In this document: piece after piece, positions 19,568-28,333 of the stretch
Numbering within the stretch: the stretch's first letter is position 1
How the letters are laid out: each line of letters begins with the position of its first letter
Notes under the pieces: model-generated
What the model was told of the DNA's origin: nothing
Seen by the model: only the letters and a program-made list of their open reading frames with translations
Database searches by the model: none
Translations under genes and position numbers: made by a program
Assembly: GCF_013307205.1 (NCBI RefSeq)
Contig: NZ_CP028940.1
Location: 1,843,702 to 1,907,701, forward strand
Reading direction: 5' to 3'
Origin: Polynucleobacter arcticus
GTDB lineage: Bacteria; Pseudomonadota; Gammaproteobacteria; Burkholderiales; Burkholderiaceae
DNA: 64,000 bases

Positions 19568-20221
19568 TTATTTGGAACGAAGCTGAAGTTTTTTCAATAC
19601 TTCTTTAATAAAAATCCACAGGGCGGGCAAGCCCGGAATAATGATCATCGCTAGAGCAACTAGCGAAAAGTTGCTCTTTACCCAGGCATTGTCCCCAATG
19701 AGGAAGCCCAAACTGGTCAAGCTACACACCCACAGGATCCCACCGGCAATATTATAAAAAGCGAATACGGGATAGCGCATATGAGCAACCCCAGCCACAA
19801 AAGGAGCGAAGGTGCGTATGAATGGCATAAAACGTCCAAGAACAATCGTCACTGGACCATATTTTTCATAAAAAGCATGGGCTTGATCAAATGCATTGCG
19901 ATTAAACCAACGGGAGTTTTCCCAGGAGAAGACCCGGTTTCCGACATACCTCCCAATGGAATAGTTCAGAGCGTCGCCGATGACGGCCGCAAAGGTCAGC
20001 AAAGCCATGAGTGCGAATAAATCCAAACCACCTACTGCAGCAATAGCACCCGCCACGAATAGCAAGGAATCTCCAGGCAGAAACGGCATCACTACAAAGC
20101 CTGTTTCTACAAAAATAATGGCAAACAACAGAGCGTAAATCCATACGCCCCACTCATTAGCCACCAGGGCTAAGTTTTTATCCAGGTGGAGAAAGAGATC
20201 TAAGAGATAGGAAAAATCCAA
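19568..20221 (-). CDS. DedA family membrane protein
   Basis: 217 residues with four to five hydrophobic segments and the DedA signature: FVETGFVVMPFLPGDSLLFVAGAIA (about 38-62), GDALNYSIGRYVGNRVF and LGRFMPFIRTFAPFVAGVAHM (about 128-148). DedA proteins support membrane homeostasis; some recycle undecaprenyl phosphate or affect polymyxin resistance. The start codon appears to be TTG at 20221 with AAGGA 7 bases before it. I see no in-frame ATG before the first membrane segment. It lies upstream of tRNA-Met on the same strand. Confidence 0.88.
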   Translation of the reverse strand: MDFSYLLDLFLHLDKNLALVANEWGVWIYALLFAIIFVETGFVVMPFLPGDSLLFVAGAIAAVGGLDLFALMALLTFAAVIGDALNYSIGRYVGNRVFSWENSRWFNRNAFDQAHAFYEKYGPVTIVLGRFMPFIRTFAPFVAGVAHMRYPVFAFYNIAGGILWVCSLTSLGFLIGDNAWVKSNFSLVALAMIIIPGLPALWIFIKEVLKKLQLRSK

Positions 20222-20437
20222 AAGGGCATCCTTAATAAGTGGCGTAATGAGCAGCTAGTTTACCTATTGTAGGATCGGTAGTGAGACATGCATACGTATC
20301 CAAATTTGAGGCTACTGAATCTGAAAAATACCAACCGGCTAATAGGTATGCAAAAAATTGCTTTTACTGCCCAGTTATAAACGGGCATTATTTACTGTCC
20401 TAGCTCGATCAACTCACCTTATCAGCGACCTATATTT

Positions 20438-21049
20438 ATGCGCCTTTTATCGATTTCTTCCGGAAAAGTCACATCTCTTTTTGGATCTCATCATCCGAAC
20501 TACGATAGAGTGGCCTCTGCGATCAACAAAAAATCTATTAGCAATCTTCATCACCTAGTCCCCGTTGAAATTAATCGACTAGGTATTGCAGGGGATGAAC
20601 AAGCAGATTTATCCGTTCATGGCGGACTTGAAAAAGCAATCTACGTATATCCAATTGAACACTACGCATTTTGGAATGTACTCTTAACTCGAGAAACAAA
20701 AAAACCAGTCGATCTACCGCTAGGTGCTTTTGGGGAAAACTTCACGATTGAAGGTTTAGTAGAAACCGAGGTATTTGTTGGCGATCAAATGCAGATCGGT
20801 AATCTTGGATTCACCGTAGTCAAACTGCGCGAACCCTGCTTTAAGTTCAATGCCAAGATGGGCTATAAAGGCGCAGCGAAAGCCATGCTCCAATCCGGAT
20901 TTAGTGGGTGGTACTTGCGAGTCAATCAAACGGGTACCCTCACGGCAGACTCCGACATCAAAGTCATTCCTGGTGAAAGAGTCACATCGATAGCCGATCA
21001 AAACAAAGTACTGTTTAATCGGGGCAATCAAACCAATCTTTGGGATTAA
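20438..21049 (+). CDS. MOSC domain protein, YiiM type
   Basis: 203 residues of the MOSC family, which handles molybdopterin-bound or other sulfur groups. Seen: N-terminal RLLSISSGKV, GDEQADLSVHGGLEKAIYVYPIEHYAFW (about 50-78), AFGENFTIEGL and LREPCFKFNAKMG (about 129-141), where the Cys is the conserved candidate catalytic residue. E. coli YiiM reduces 6-hydroxylaminopurine; whether this one does is unknown. The 216 bases upstream separate it from the divergent dedA gene and contain a small inverted repeat (GCCCAGTTATAAACGGGC, 20369-20386) but no clear promoter. Confidence 0.85.
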   Translation: MRLLSISSGKVTSLFGSHHPNYDRVASAINKKSISNLHHLVPVEINRLGIAGDEQADLSVHGGLEKAIYVYPIEHYAFWNVLLTRETKKPVDLPLGAFGENFTIEGLVETEVFVGDQMQIGNLGFTVVKLREPCFKFNAKMGYKGAAKAMLQSGFSGWYLRVNQTGTLTADSDIKVIPGERVTSIADQNKVLFNRGNQTNLWD

Positions 21050-21094
21050 CTCAGAGCTAACTCAGAAGTAACTAAGGATAACTTAGACAATAAA

Positions 21095-21119
21095 AAACCC
21101 GACCACTAGGGTCGGGTTT
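21095..21119. terminator. bidirectional terminator
   Basis: AAACCCGACC (21095-21104) pairs perfectly with GGTCGGGTTT (21110-21119), with A-runs on one side and T-runs on the other, between the convergent MOSC gene and transporter gene. Confidence 0.85.
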
Positions 21120-21144
21120 AGTTTTTAAAGCAGACTAGTAAAAC

Positions 21145-22815
21145 TTAGTCTTTCGCGTAGATATCCACGTCTTTTGTTTCTTTAACAAACAGTACGCCGA
21201 TTACCAATGTCACCGAAGCGATGATGATTGGGTACCAGAGACCGTAGTAAATATTACCGTTTTGCGCAACCAAGGCAAAGGCGATTGTTGGCATCAAACC
21301 ACCGAACCAACCGTTACCAATGTGGTATGGCAAGGACATCGAGGTGTAACGAATACGAGTTGGGAACATCTCAACCAACATCGCAGCGATTGGGCCATAA
21401 ACCATGGTTACCAAGAGCACCAAAATTACCAAGATACCAAGAATTGCAGCATGGTTGATAGCAGCAGGATCAGCCTTTACAGGATAACCAGCAGCATTCA
21501 ATCCCTCACGAATCGCTTTCTTGAACTCAGCATCTTTCGCTTTCGCATCAGCTGGAGCCATACCTTTTGATGAGTAACCTTGAATCTCTGTATCGCCAAT
21601 CTTCACAACCGCAGTTCCACCAGCTGGGCCAGCAATCGTTGTGTAGCTTGCAGAGTTAGAGGCCATCACCTGCTTTGCAATGTCGCAAGAACTTGTGAAC
21701 TTGGCAGTACCCGTTGGGTTGAACTGGAAAGTACATTCGTTCAAATCAGCAGTGATACTTGCTGGTGCACTTGCCATTGCTTTTTCAAGCGCTGGGTTAG
21801 CAAAGTGGGTTAAGCCATTGAACAAGGAAACCGGTGTGTTCGGGATGTACAAAATGATGGCTAATAATAAGCCGCCCATGATGATGGGCTTACGGCCAAT
21901 CTTATCTGACCAAGTACCAAAGATCACAAAGAACGGTGTACCGATTACCAATGAAGCAGCAATCAATAAGTTTGCAGTCTTAGGATCTACCTTCAATACT
22001 TGAGTGAGGTAGAACAAAGCATAGAACTGACCTGTGTACCAAACCACCGCTTGACCTGCAACCAGACCAAACAATGCCAAGATCACAATCTTCAAGTTCT
22101 TCCATTGAGCGAATGACTCTGTCAAAGGCGCTTTAGAGAGTTTGCCCTCTTCCTTCATCTTTTTGAAAGCTGGGGATTCGTTCATCGATAAACGGATGTA
22201 AACAGAAATACCCAACAACACAATAGAAAGAAGGAATGGAACACGCCAGCCCCAAACCTCAAAGTCTGGACCTGTGAGCTCGCGTGTGAACAAAATCACG
22301 AGCAAGGACAAGAACAAACCTAATGTTGCTGTAGTTTGAATCCAAGCTGTGTAAGCACCGCGCTTGCCATTAGGAGCATGTTCAGCAACGTAAGTTGCCG
22401 CACCACCATACTCACCACCCAAAGCCAAACCTTGAAGCATACGCAATGCGATCAAGATTACAGGGGCAGCAACACCAATAGTTGCATAGTTAGGCAATAA
22501 ACCGACGATGAAAGTTGCGCCACCCATCAACAGGATCGTTACCAAGAAGGTGTACTTACGACCAATCAAATCACCTAAGCGACCGAATACCAAAGCGCCA
22601 AATGGGCGAACGATAAAGCCGGCAGCAAATGCTAACAAAGCGAAAATGAAGGCTGAACCTGCATCTAAGCCTGAGAAAAACTGCTTGGCCATAACCGCGG
22701 CCAATGAACCGTAAAGATAAAAGTCGTACCACTCAAAAACCGTACCTAAAGAGGAAGCAAAAATAACTTTGCGTTCTTCAGCGGTCATTGGGGCTGCTTT
22801 AGTTGATGTTGACAT
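21145..22815 (-). CDS. MFS transporter, metabolite:H+ symporter (MHS) type, with a periplasmic insert
   Basis: Inner-membrane symporter of the ProP/KgtP/ShiA class. FASSLGTVFEWYDFYLYG (19-36) and GRLGDLIGRKYTFL (78-91) are MHS signatures, repeated as GTWSDKIGRKP (300-310). At 556 residues it is about 120 longer than usual. The extra length is a hydrophilic stretch at about 335-455, between membrane segments 9 and 10, facing the periplasm and holding Cys361 and Cys377. The substrate (a carboxylate or betaine-like solute) cannot be told. It diverges from the gamma-glutamyltransferase-like gene. Confidence 0.87.
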   Translation of the reverse strand: MSTSTKAAPMTAEERKVIFASSLGTVFEWYDFYLYGSLAAVMAKQFFSGLDAGSAFIFALLAFAAGFIVRPFGALVFGRLGDLIGRKYTFLVTILLMGGATFIVGLLPNYATIGVAAPVILIALRMLQGLALGGEYGGAATYVAEHAPNGKRGAYTAWIQTTATLGLFLSLLVILFTRELTGPDFEVWGWRVPFLLSIVLLGISVYIRLSMNESPAFKKMKEEGKLSKAPLTESFAQWKNLKIVILALFGLVAGQAVVWYTGQFYALFYLTQVLKVDPKTANLLIAASLVIGTPFFVIFGTWSDKIGRKPIIMGGLLLAIILYIPNTPVSLFNGLTHFANPALEKAMASAPASITADLNECTFQFNPTGTAKFTSSCDIAKQVMASNSASYTTIAGPAGGTAVVKIGDTEIQGYSSKGMAPADAKAKDAEFKKAIREGLNAAGYPVKADPAAINHAAILGILVILVLLVTMVYGPIAAMLVEMFPTRIRYTSMSLPYHIGNGWFGGLMPTIAFALVAQNGNIYYGLWYPIIIASVTLVIGVLFVKETKDVDIYAKD

Positions 22816-22868
22816 CAGTAGCTCCTAACTATTTTTATTGAAATAAAAAACAACGGGTCGATTATGCT

Positions 22869-22937
22869 TTGAAAAAAATCAAAGAAATCCACTAGTTAGG
22901 GTAATTCCTCATCAAATTAGATCGGGGTTTTCCCGAT
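22869..22937. promoter_or_regulatory. symmetrical sites between the divergent transporter and GGT-like genes
   Basis: Three dyads lie in this 213-base divergent intergenic region: TTGAAAAAAATCAA (22869-22882), one base off the Crp/Fnr pattern TTGAT-N4-ATCAA; TTAGGGTAATTCCTCA (22896-22911), a weaker dyad (AGG...CCT); and ATCGGG-GTTTT-CCCGAT (22921-22937), a perfect 6-bp inverted repeat. They could be operators for one or both genes. No known regulator can be assigned from sequence alone. Confidence 0.35.
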
Positions 22938-23028
22938 AAATCATCAATCTAAAGGCAATAATGCAACAACTATTCGTCTAGCGTCTAATGGATACAGGTA
23001 GAACACTATTTATTTGGGATAGAAAATA

Positions 23029-24627
23029 ATGCAACAAAAATGGGGTATTCGAGGGATGGCAGTAGCGCCACATTCCCTGGCATCTGAGTCTGCTTTGGCA
23101 GTATTGAGAGAGGGCGGAAATGCCCTGGAAGCAATGGTGGCAGCTGCCGCTACTATTGCTGTCGTATATCCCCATATGAACTCTATTGGCGGTGACTCAT
23201 TCTGGGTAGTTCACTCCCCCGGTAAAGCGATGGGCGGCATTGATGCCTGTGGCGCAGCTGCCGGTCTGGCAACCAAGCAGTGGTATGCCGAGCGCGGAAT
23301 CACAAAGGCCATTCCTTTTCGGGGCGCCATTGCAGCCAACACGGTAGCTGGAACTATTTCAGGCTGGGGTGCTGCCCAGAAACTGTCACAACAAGGCCTT
23401 GGGGGTAAGCTCCCACTCTCTCGTTTGCTGGCGGATGCTATTCACTATGCGCAAGCTGGTGTACCAGTAACTTACAGTCAGTCTAGCCTCACGGCTCAGA
23501 AGCGTACTGAACTTGTTGATATTCCAGGATTTGCTGAAACCTTTTTAGTCAATGGTAAGGCGCCTGACGTTGGTAGCATTTTTAAGCAAGAACGGCTTGC
23601 TAAAACCTTGCGGCAAATTGCTCGCAAAGGAACCGAGGATTACTACCGCGGTGATCTGGCTGACTTACTAGCAAAAGAACTCACGGAGATCGGAAGTCCA
23701 CTCAGACTTGGCGATCTACACCGCCACCAGGCCAAACTCATTGATCCACTCGAACTTAAGCACAGCCTCGGCAATGTATACAACATGACGCCACCTACCC
23801 AAGGCGTTGTGTCCTTAATGATTATTGGCATTCTGGATCAACTTAATCTCAAGCGTTTTAAAGTCGATAGTGCACAGTATGTTCACCACTGTGTTGAAGC
23901 TACCAAGCAAGCCTTCAAAGTACGCGATCAATTTGTCACAGATCCGGCGTATATGAAAAGAAATGCACAGTCATTTTTATCGCCCGCATTTCTTAAAAAA
24001 CTAGCAAAGAATATTGATCCTGAAAAAGCGTTACCTTGGGGCCAAGGCAAAGGACCAGCCGACACGATTTGGATGGGTGTCATTGATGGCAATGGTAATT
24101 GCGTTTCTTTTATTCAAAGTATTTATCACGAGTTTGGCGCTGGAATTGTTCTTCCTCAATCGGGCGTGAACTGGCAGAACCGAGGCTGCAGCTTTTCCCT
24201 TGACCCAAAGACACTGAATCACCTTGAGCCCTATCGCAAACCATTCCATACATTGAACCCGGCAATGGCTTTGTTTAAAGATGGTCGGTCTATGGTGTAT
24301 GGCACGATGGGTGGTGATGGTCAACCCCAAACCCAATGCGCAGTATTTACACGCACAGCCACTTATGGATTAGATCCGCAAGACGCGATTAGTCGTCCAC
24401 GTTGGTTGCTTGGGCGAACTTGGGGCCAAAGCAGTGATAGCTTAAAACTGGAGTCACGCTTTAGTCCTTGGGTCGCTAAAGAACTGCATAGCCTAGGACA
24501 TGAAATTGAAATGCTCGATGCCTTTGATGAAACCGTCGGTCATGCTGGCTGCATCATTCGAGATCCATCTGGTACCTTACATGGCGGCTGGGATCCTCGA
24601 AGCGATGGCGCAGTTAGCGCGTTTTAG
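23029..24627 (+). CDS. gamma-glutamyltransferase family protein
   Basis: An Ntn-hydrolase of the gamma-glutamyltranspeptidase superfamily, 532 residues, without a signal peptide. GGNALEAMVAAAAT (29-42) and NSIGGDSFWVV (51-61) are N-terminal GGT motifs. Thr346 in ADTIWMGVID aligns with the processing and catalytic Thr that starts the small subunit. The usual TTH is missing, and YGTMGGDGQPQ follows later. This fits the broader 'GGT family' of amidases or acylases more than classical Ggt. The last 14 bases overlap the convergent TRIC gene. Confidence 0.85.
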   Translation: MQQKWGIRGMAVAPHSLASESALAVLREGGNALEAMVAAAATIAVVYPHMNSIGGDSFWVVHSPGKAMGGIDACGAAAGLATKQWYAERGITKAIPFRGAIAANTVAGTISGWGAAQKLSQQGLGGKLPLSRLLADAIHYAQAGVPVTYSQSSLTAQKRTELVDIPGFAETFLVNGKAPDVGSIFKQERLAKTLRQIARKGTEDYYRGDLADLLAKELTEIGSPLRLGDLHRHQAKLIDPLELKHSLGNVYNMTPPTQGVVSLMIIGILDQLNLKRFKVDSAQYVHHCVEATKQAFKVRDQFVTDPAYMKRNAQSFLSPAFLKKLAKNIDPEKALPWGQGKGPADTIWMGVIDGNGNCVSFIQSIYHEFGAGIVLPQSGVNWQNRGCSFSLDPKTLNHLEPYRKPFHTLNPAMALFKDGRSMVYGTMGGDGQPQTQCAVFTRTATYGLDPQDAISRPRWLLGRTWGQSSDSLKLESRFSPWVAKELHSLGHEIEMLDAFDETVGHAGCIIRDPSGTLHGGWDPRSDGAVSAF

Positions 24628-25243
24628 TAATAAATAATTTAGGTACGCGCAGATCCCAGTAAATGGCAGCTGCGCGTAATCCAAAAATAGCCAGCATGCA
24701 AATCACTGAACCCTGTAGCGTGTACTCAGGCAAGAAATTCAGAATTAACACATAGATACAACATCCCAAAGTGACTGGGATTGCATAAAGCTCATGGGAC
24801 ATGAGCAAGGTTTTTCTACCCGCCAAGATGTCACGCAGTAAGCCACCGCCAATCGCAGTGACAACGCCCAAGATTACTGGCGCAACTGGCAATCCAAATC
24901 CTAAGTTCCACGCCTTATCAGCACCCTGAATACCAAACAAGGCAGCGCCTAGGCCATCGATATACAGCATCCAGCGGTAAATCTGAGGTTGAGTAAAAAA
25001 AGATTCGGCAAAAAAAGTAACCACGCACGCGCCCAGTGCAACCCAAATATAAATTTGGGCAACAGACCAAAAGGCAGGTACATCCAAAATAATGTCTCTC
25101 AATGTTCCGCCACCTATGGCCGTAATGACACCCAGGACCAAAACGCCAAATAGATCGACACCGCGATCAGCAATAGCTAGAACACCCGTCACAGCAAATG
25201 CGATTGTGGCGATGATGCCAATCCAGAAATTAATTTGATCCAT
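24614..25243 (-). CDS. TRIC cation channel family protein (YicG/UPF0126)
   Basis: 209 residues with about seven membrane segments in two related halves. Each half carries the signature: TAIGGGTLRDIILD (about 40-53) and TAIGGGLLRDILAG (about 129-142), as in prokaryotic trimeric intracellular cation channels. These conduct K+ and other cations; the physiological role in bacteria is open. It overlaps the convergent GGT-like gene by 14 bases. Confidence 0.9.
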   Translation of the reverse strand: MDQINFWIGIIATIAFAVTGVLAIADRGVDLFGVLVLGVITAIGGGTLRDIILDVPAFWSVAQIYIWVALGACVVTFFAESFFTQPQIYRWMLYIDGLGAALFGIQGADKAWNLGFGLPVAPVILGVVTAIGGGLLRDILAGRKTLLMSHELYAIPVTLGCCIYVLILNFLPEYTLQGSVICMLAIFGLRAAAIYWDLRVPKLFITKTR

Positions 25244-25325
25244 AGAGTGAGTCTAAATCACTGGAAGCAGACGAGCAATCAAGCCCTGCATATACTGGGG
25301 GTTATGCAAATTAAGGAGCCCCTCC

Positions 25326-26006
25326 ATGAAAACCCAGCTTTATAGTTTTTGGCGTAGCTCGGCAGCCTTTCGGGTTCGCATTGCCCTGAATTTAAAAGGC
25401 CTGGGTTACGAAGTGATTCCGGTCCATATTGTTAAAAGTGGGGGCGCCCAAAATGCTGACGATTACGCTAAAAAAAATCCCAATCGCTTAGTACCCCTTT
25501 ATACCGATGGTAATCACAGCATTCATCAATCCCTTGCCATCGTTGAATACCTGGAGGAGATCCAAGCAAATCCGCCTTTACTCCCTGAGAGCCTGATCGA
25601 TCGAGCTTGGGTACGTGCAATAGCGATGGATATCGCTATTGAGATTCATCCTTTGAATAATTTGCGAGTCTTACGCTACCTAATGAAAAACTTAGGCATT
25701 AACGCGGAGGCAAAGGATGCCTGGTATCAGCATTGGATGTTGTTAGGTCTGACAAGTCTAGAAACGCAACTTAGCACAGACTCCAGAGTAGGTCGATTTG
25801 CTTGTGGAGGTCAACCTGGCCTGATTGATATCTGTTTAGTGCCCCAAATATTTAACGCACTCAGCACAAAGATGGATATGACAGCTTACCCAACCCTCAT
25901 GCGAATTTATGCCGAGTGTATGACGCTACCAGCGTTTATTGATGCCTCTTGGGAAAAACAAATTGATGCAGAGGGATCGAATCCCTTTATGCCGCCAGAG
26001 AATTAA
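25326..26006 (+). CDS. maiA: maleylacetoacetate isomerase / zeta-class glutathione transferase
   Basis: Thioredoxin-fold N-domain plus helical GST C-domain, 226 residues. LYSFWRSSAAFRVRIALNLKG (5-25) matches the zeta-class motif SSxxxRVRIALxLKG, though the Cys often found in SSCSxR is Ala here. ANPPLLPE and the N-capping segment GLIDICLVPQIFNA are also typical. Zeta enzymes isomerise maleylacetoacetate or maleylpyruvate in aromatic breakdown. No aromatic-pathway gene is next to it, so the substrate is inferred from the family only. Confidence 0.82.
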   Translation: MKTQLYSFWRSSAAFRVRIALNLKGLGYEVIPVHIVKSGGAQNADDYAKKNPNRLVPLYTDGNHSIHQSLAIVEYLEEIQANPPLLPESLIDRAWVRAIAMDIAIEIHPLNNLRVLRYLMKNLGINAEAKDAWYQHWMLLGLTSLETQLSTDSRVGRFACGGQPGLIDICLVPQIFNALSTKMDMTAYPTLMRIYAECMTLPAFIDASWEKQIDAEGSNPFMPPEN

Positions 26007-26022
26007 GGTGATTCTCTTTACG

Positions 26023-26547
26023 TCAAGCAATCTTCTTTAGCGTGAGCTGGTATCGCTGCGCATTCGCGACATAGCGCCCAGCAATGTCTTCAATACCAGC
26101 GATCTGCTCTGGTGTTAGCATTTTTACTGCCTTAGCAGGTGAGCCTAAAATCATGGAGCCATCAGGAAACTCTTTGCCTTCAGTCACCAATGCGCCGGCA
26201 CCGACTAAACAATTCTTCCCAATCTTGGCGCCATTCAAAATCACTGCCCCAATCCCAACCAAGCTACCGTCACCGATTTGACAACCATGCAGCATGACTT
26301 GATGACCCACGGTCACGCGCTTACCAATAATGAGGGGATAACCTGGATCGGTATGCAAAATGGATGCGTCTTGCACATTACTGCCCTCACCAATCTGAAT
26401 GAGATCGTTATCACCGCGGATAACCACCTTAGGCCAGACACTAGCATTTGCATGCAATTCGACCCTGCCGATGACTTCTGCACTTTCGGCAACCCAAGCT
26501 CCATCGCCCAACTGGGGAGCATTTCCATCTAGTTCAAATATAGCCAT
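26023..26547 (-). CDS. gamma-carbonic anhydrase family protein (YrdA-like)
   Basis: A left-handed beta-helix protein with hexapeptide repeats ([27 protein letters not shown]), 174 residues. The three zinc-ligand histidines of the gamma-CA family are visible: His65 (ILHTDPGYP), His82 and His87 ([10 protein letters not shown]). Many YrdA-type members bind zinc but show little carbonic anhydrase activity, so the enzymatic role is uncertain. It lies 16 bases from the end of convergent maiA. Confidence 0.9.
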   Translation of the reverse strand: MAIFELDGNAPQLGDGAWVAESAEVIGRVELHANASVWPKVVIRGDNDLIQIGEGSNVQDASILHTDPGYPLIIGKRVTVGHQVMLHGCQIGDGSLVGIGAVILNGAKIGKNCLVGAGALVTEGKEFPDGSMILGSPAKAVKMLTPEQIAGIEDIAGRYVANAQRYQLTLKKIA

Positions 26548-26582
26548 GACTCATTATAAGTAATGGCTATATTTAAGAAAGC

Positions 26583-27785
26583 CTACCAGTTAGACTCGCG
26601 ATCTGGTGAGGAGGAAATACGGTGAATACTCAAATCGGCACCCTCGTACTCTTCCTCTTGCGACATCCGAATTCCTAAAATCGCTTTAAGCGACCCGTAG
26701 ACCACAAAACCGCCGACAAGGGCAATCGCTACCCCTAGGCTAGTTCCAATCAACTGCCCAAAGAAGGTCACTCCACCAAGACCGCCTAATGCTTTTGTTC
26801 CAAAGATACCCGCGGCTAAACCACCCCATAAACCGCACAAGCCGTGCAATGGCCATACGCCCAGAACATCATCAATCTTCCAGCGGTTTTGCACTAAGGT
26901 AAACATATAGACAAACAAGGCGCCGGCAATTAAGCCAACGACTAAGGCGCCCATGGGATGCATTAAATCGGATCCGGCACACACAGCAACTAAGCCAGCT
27001 AAAGGGCCGTTGTAGGTAAAACCTGGATCATTGCGCCCAATCACCCAAGCAGCCAAGGTGCCGCCAACCATAGCCATCAAGGAATTCATGGCAACTAAGC
27101 CACTGACCTTATCAATAGTCTGAGCACTCATAACGTTAAAACCAAACCAACCTACCGCCAAAATCCATGCACCTAAGGCCAAAAATGGAATGCTGGATGG
27201 GGGATGTGCAGCAACGTTGCCATCCTTGGTGTAGCGACCACGACGGGCGCCCAAGAGAATGATTGCTGGCAGGGCGATCCAACCACCTACTGCATGCACA
27301 ACCACTGATCCAGCGAAATCATGAAACTCTTCACCAGTGAAACCCTTAATCCAAGCCTGGATACCGTAATGTTGATTCCAGGCGATACCCTCGAAGAAGG
27401 GGTAAATAAAGCCAACTAGGATAAAGGTAGCAATCAATTGAGGATTGAACTTGGCACGCTCTGCAATGCCACCGGAGACAATGGCGGGAATAGCGGCAGC
27501 GAAAGTTAACAAGAAAAAGAATTTGACCAATTCATAACCGTTTTTCTGGGCGAGTAATTCCGCACCAGAGAAAAAGTCCACGCCATAGGCAATGCTGTAG
27601 CCAATGAAGAAATAAGCAATGGTCGAGACAGCAAAGTCGACCAATATTTTGACCAAGGCATTGACCTGGTTCTTTTTACGCACAGTGCCTAGCTCAAGAA
27701 AAGCAAATCCAGCGTGCATAGCTAGAACCATGATTGCGCCGAGCAAAATAAATAGAACGTCACTGCCAGATTTCAAAGTTTCCAT
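26583..27785 (-). CDS. amt: ammonium transporter Amt
   Basis: Trimeric ammonium channel of the inner membrane, 400 residues with eleven expected membrane segments. His164 (VVVHAVGGW) and His314 (WPLHGLCG) are the twin pore histidines, and AAAIPAIVSGGIAERAKF is a family signature. There is no N-terminal signal sequence and the mature N-terminus is short. glnK, commonly next to amtB, is absent here. An NtrC-like box lies 64-80 bases before the start, so nitrogen limitation is the likely inducer. Confidence 0.94.
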   Translation of the reverse strand: METLKSGSDVLFILLGAIMVLAMHAGFAFLELGTVRKKNQVNALVKILVDFAVSTIAYFFIGYSIAYGVDFFSGAELLAQKNGYELVKFFFLLTFAAAIPAIVSGGIAERAKFNPQLIATFILVGFIYPFFEGIAWNQHYGIQAWIKGFTGEEFHDFAGSVVVHAVGGWIALPAIILLGARRGRYTKDGNVAAHPPSSIPFLALGAWILAVGWFGFNVMSAQTIDKVSGLVAMNSLMAMVGGTLAAWVIGRNDPGFTYNGPLAGLVAVCAGSDLMHPMGALVVGLIAGALFVYMFTLVQNRWKIDDVLGVWPLHGLCGLWGGLAAGIFGTKALGGLGGVTFFGQLIGTSLGVAIALVGGFVVYGSLKAILGIRMSQEEEYEGADLSIHRISSSPDRESNW

Positions 27786-27848
27786 TGAAAAACTCCCTTA
27801 TGTTTTGGCGACACTATGGGGAATGTATAGGCTGATTTTGAGCACAAA

Positions 27849-27865
27849 TGCACCTATTTAGTGCA
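27849..27865. promoter_or_regulatory. NtrC-like binding site upstream of amt
   Basis: TGCACCTATTTAGTGCA matches the NtrC consensus TGCACC-N5-GGTGCA in all but one base and is a near-perfect dyad. It lies 64 bases from the amt start and 58 bases before the divergent Rap1a-like gene. I looked for a matching sigma-54 promoter toward amt and found only a GG...GC pair with spacing one base short. Confidence 0.65.
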
Positions 27866-27922
27866 ATTTATCATCGTCAATATGGTTTATTATGAAATTT
27901 ACATACATCCAAGGGAGAACCC

Positions 27923-28285
27923 ATGAAAAAAATCTTCGTTCTATTAGCCGCCTTAGGCGCTTTTTGCGGCTCAATCCAAGCCCAAGAAAAAATTCCAGTA
28001 CTGAGCACACAAGAGCTCGTCAATGTCTGCAAATTACCAGCGAGCCCTGAATCCCGCAGTTTCTGCGTGGGATATACAACAGCCATTTATGACACTTATT
28101 TAGCTACGCGTCACCCACAACGTGCAAAACCGTATATTTGCGTTAAGCAACCAGCACCAGCACGCGACGACGTAATCAGTGAATTCGTCAAATTTAGCGC
28201 AAGCAATCCACAGGCTTCCGATAAACCTGCCGCAGGCGTCTTCTTAGGCTTCTTGGCAGCACGTTTTCCTTGTGCCGGCAAATAA
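27923..28285 (+). CDS. Rap1a/Tai-like small exported protein
   Basis: 120 residues with a clear signal peptide (KKIFVLLAALGAFCGSIQAQ, cut near residue 20-21). The mature part has LSTQELVNVCKLPASPESRSFCVGYTTAIYDTY and ends FLGFLAARFPC: the pattern of the Rap1a/Tai family, periplasmic immunity proteins against type VI amidase effectors, with paired cysteines. No type VI or effector gene lies nearby, so it is either an orphan immunity gene or a family member with another role. Confidence 0.75.
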   Translation: MKKIFVLLAALGAFCGSIQAQEKIPVLSTQELVNVCKLPASPESRSFCVGYTTAIYDTYLATRHPQRAKPYICVKQPAPARDDVISEFVKFSASNPQASDKPAAGVFLGFLAARFPCAGK

Positions 28286-28333
28286 TCGAAGTGAATGAGC
28301 CAATTCAATATTTAGACTGAAGGAACTATTGAT

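Noticed and set aside
27786..27860. A sigma-54 promoter for amt to match the NtrC-like box
   Set aside because: The only GG...GC pair has nine instead of ten intervening bases and overlaps the box, so I do not claim it.
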